From the IMG/VR virus record IMGVR_UViG_3300043595_000016, positions 1 through 29,716 of that record: a stretch of DNA of 29,716 nucleotides, one strand, 5' to 3'. The stretch comes from a virus. The notes beneath the pieces are model-generated. The model was given only the letters and a program-made list of their open reading frames with translations. It had not been told where the DNA came from and made no database searches. Shown here one piece after another: positions 28,464-29,716 of the stretch (its first letter is position 1; the number at the start of each line of letters is the position of its first letter). The translations under genes and the position numbers were made by a program.

Positions 28464-28538
28464 TCAGCGGGAGCGGGTGCATCGGTCCATGCACGGGTGC
28501 AGGAAGACGGCGGCTTGCGTGGCGAGCGGGGTGGTCAT
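28464..28538 (-). CDS. 24-aa coupling peptide upstream of the ATPase
   Basis: ATG at 28538 overlaps the upstream TGA (ATGA) and the frame MTTPLATQAAVFLHPCMDRC-TRSR ends with TGA at 28466-28464, 3 nt before the ATPase ATG, which has no Shine-Dalgarno of its own. The mini-gene probably carries ribosomes to the ATPase start. It is too short to have a folded product. Confidence 0.5.
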   Translation of the reverse strand: MTTPLATQAAVFLHPCMDRCTRSR

Positions 28539-29128
28539 CGGGCCTCTCGGGACGTGGCGGCGGTGAGACGGGCACGGAATGCGTTGCCGATCCACTCGTC
28601 GGAGTAGTGCCAGTCACGAGCCTTCTCGATCAGGTCGTCCAGCTCGACGGACGGTGCCGCAGCGGACTCGAATCGAACGTGACAGGTACAGCCGATGTCC
28701 TCGCCTAGATGGAGCGGGTCGATTCCGCAGTTGATGTCATGCTCTGGTTCGGACGGTGCCGCAGCGGAGCGGGCGGCTAGAGCTACCAGACGAGTCCATT
28801 CCGCTCGCTTCGTGCCATCCGGCTCGTAGAGCGGCACCATCATGTAGCGGCCGTTGTAGTCGCCCGAGGCGGTCTCGATGACTGCCTTCGCTACCTCGAT
28901 GAGGTCCAGCCCCGCAGTAGGACCGGCTGCGGCCTCTCCGACGAGGACCAGCCCGCGATCCCGCATCCACTCGCTGACCCACGTTCGCCAGAACTCCTCG
29001 TCCACGATGATGGTCGCTGGCATCGCCTGACCGATCGCGCTCCGAATGTCGGCTGCCAGGGACGTGGCGAAGATCGGTGCCTGTGGCTCCACAGATGCGG
29101 GGCTCGTTGGTGGGGTGTCAGCGGTCAC
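28535..29128 (-). CDS. Hypothetical protein, 197 aa
   Basis: GTG at 29128 overlaps the methyltransferase TGA (GTGA). Segments: LAADIRSAIGQAMPATIIVD, EEFWRTWVSEWMRDRG, AKAVIETASGDYNGRYMMV and a Cys/His part, EHDINCGIDPLHLGEDIGCT-CHV, then DWHYSDEWIGNAFRARLTAA. The pattern of short conserved pieces joined by Ala/Pro/Ser linkers (AAAPSEPE, SAAAPSVE repeats) suggests several small modules. No family recognised. Confidence 0.7.
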   Translation of the reverse strand: MTADTPPTSPASVEPQAPIFATSLAADIRSAIGQAMPATIIVDEEFWRTWVSEWMRDRGLVLVGEAAAGPTAGLDLIEVAKAVIETASGDYNGRYMMVPLYEPDGTKRAEWTRLVALAARSAAAPSEPEHDINCGIDPLHLGEDIGCTCHVRFESAAAPSVELDDLIEKARDWHYSDEWIGNAFRARLTAATSREAR

Positions 29129-29568
29129 GATGCGACCTCCTCGGACTCGGCTCGGAAGATCAGGAGCAGGCAGTCCACCGGGCTGTTGTGGCCCGCTCCT
29201 CTGTGGTCTGGATTGACGAACTTCGGACGCCCCTTGAAGTAGCGCAGGGTCGCGCCCATCTCCAAGGCGCGGTGGAACCAGCGAACGTTTGTCCGGGCCG
29301 GGACTAACAGCACAGCGAGATCCGCGCGGGCCGCCATCTCCACAAATGGAGCGATGTCGGACCAGGGCGGGTTGCAGAACACGCGCTCACCGACCCAGGG
29401 ACGAGGGTTGCTCGGAGTTGAGGCCACATCGAGCAGGGCGTTGTCGTCATCGGCTGCGCCGTCCAACGTAAAACCGAACTCTCGGTGCAGACCCGCGAAC
29501 AGGTCCGCTGGCGTCCCCCATGCTTGGTGGCGATCACCGCGATACCAGTCCGTGTACGTTCGGCTCAT
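29125..29568 (-). CDS. Phage DNA N6-adenine methyltransferase (Dam-like), 147 aa
   Basis: Matches the phage DNA N-6-adenine-methyltransferase family: DRHQAWGTPADLFAGLHREF, GFTLDGAADDDNALLDVAS, RVFCNPPWSDIAPFVEMA with the catalytic NPPW, then LLVPARTNVRWFHRALEMGA, RYFKGRPKFVNPD and SPVDCLLLIF. It would methylate adenine in phage DNA, for protection from host restriction or for regulation. ATG at 29568 overlaps the TGA of the gene that crosses the circle junction. Confidence 0.9.
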   Translation of the reverse strand: MSRTYTDWYRGDRHQAWGTPADLFAGLHREFGFTLDGAADDDNALLDVASTPSNPRPWVGERVFCNPPWSDIAPFVEMAARADLAVLLVPARTNVRWFHRALEMGATLRYFKGRPKFVNPDHRGAGHNSPVDCLLLIFRAESEEVAS

Positions 29569-29716
29569 CGCTTCTCTCCGCTGTCAGGAGGGGTGGGGGT
29601 GGATGAATCCACGGGATCATCGAGGGCGGCGAGGGCCTCACGCGCACGGTTCATGATCTGTTTCTGGCTCGTGGCTTCCCACAAGATGAACCGCAGCGCC
29701 TCGACGGCCTGCTCAT
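29565..29716 (-). CDS. Hypothetical phage protein, 111 aa, C-terminal part (continues at base 1-311)
   Basis: This is the 3' end of the 111-aa gene that starts at 311. Codons read out of the left repeat copy continue as PPDSGEKR and TGA at 29567-29565, overlapping the methyltransferase ATG. The bases 29590-29716 duplicate 1-127. Confidence 0.85.
   Translation of the reverse strand, partial: EQAVEALRFILWEATSQKQIMNRAREALAALDDPVDSSTPTPPDSGEKR
29590..29716. repeat. Terminal direct repeat, right copy
   Basis: Exact copy of 1-127; see the left copy for interpretation. Confidence 0.95.

Noticed and set aside
27381-28607. Plus-strand open frame of 408 codons
   Set aside because: Antisense to the ATPase gene with Walker motifs; composition is typical of a shadow frame.

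Overview
The window is a complete genome of a small temperate siphovirus-like phage (or an excised prophage). The first 127 bases are repeated exactly as the last 127 (1-127 = 29590-29716), and a reading frame runs in phase across that junction, so the unit is a circle, or a circularly permuted molecule, of 29,589 bp. A 127-bp overlap is a common assembler word size, so the repeat is probably a circularisation signature rather than a biological terminal repeat. The DNA is G+C rich throughout (about two thirds by eye), uses the standard code with many GTG/TTG starts and TGA stops, and encodes protein families typical of phages of high-GC Gram-positive bacteria. An actinobacterial or related soil/water host is likely, but the host is not proven.

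Layout. Almost everything is on the minus strand in one very compact leftward unit; most junctions are ATGA, GTGA or TGATG overlaps. It starts at a divergent promoter/operator region (4043-4145) with a 67-aa Fis-type HTH protein. It continues through small proteins, a RecB/Cas4-like exonuclease and a recombination-directionality-factor-like protein, across the circle junction into a DNA adenine methyltransferase, a RecA/RepA-like ATPase, HNH and VRR-NUC nucleases, an RHH protein, an excisionase-like HTH protein and a tyrosine integrase. Next comes attP (3' half of a tRNA-Asn flanked by paired 12-bp repeats). Late genes follow: lysis cassette (M23 endolysin and several small membrane proteins), a glycosyltransferase, large terminase, portal with a C-terminal zinc ribbon, a fused protease-capsid protein, head-tail connectors, tail tube, a -1 frameshifted tail chaperone pair, tape measure, a 1192-aa tail hub/beta-helix protein and a last tail protein at 6166.

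The only plus-strand unit is the lysogeny module: an XRE-type repressor, a small two-helix membrane protein and a membrane-anchored sulfatase/alkaline-phosphatase-superfamily enzyme, probably a lysogenic-conversion or exclusion gene. It ends 6 nt from the convergent tail gene.

How it works together. The repressor and the divergent Fis-type protein share a near-identical recognition-helix core (RTTVH) and face each other across four 9-bp TGCTACnGT-like sites arranged as two mirror-image pairs, each 21 bp apart: a CI/Cro-like switch in which both regulators plausibly read the same site. Because attP lies inside the single leftward unit, integration would separate late genes from the early promoter. 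A TTGACA-type promoter and a 15-bp leader hairpin precede the capsid gene. A helically phased array of ten CGGACA motifs lies inside a 70-aa ORF just after the ATPase gene and is the best candidate for a replication origin. There is no non-coding stretch over 300 bp.
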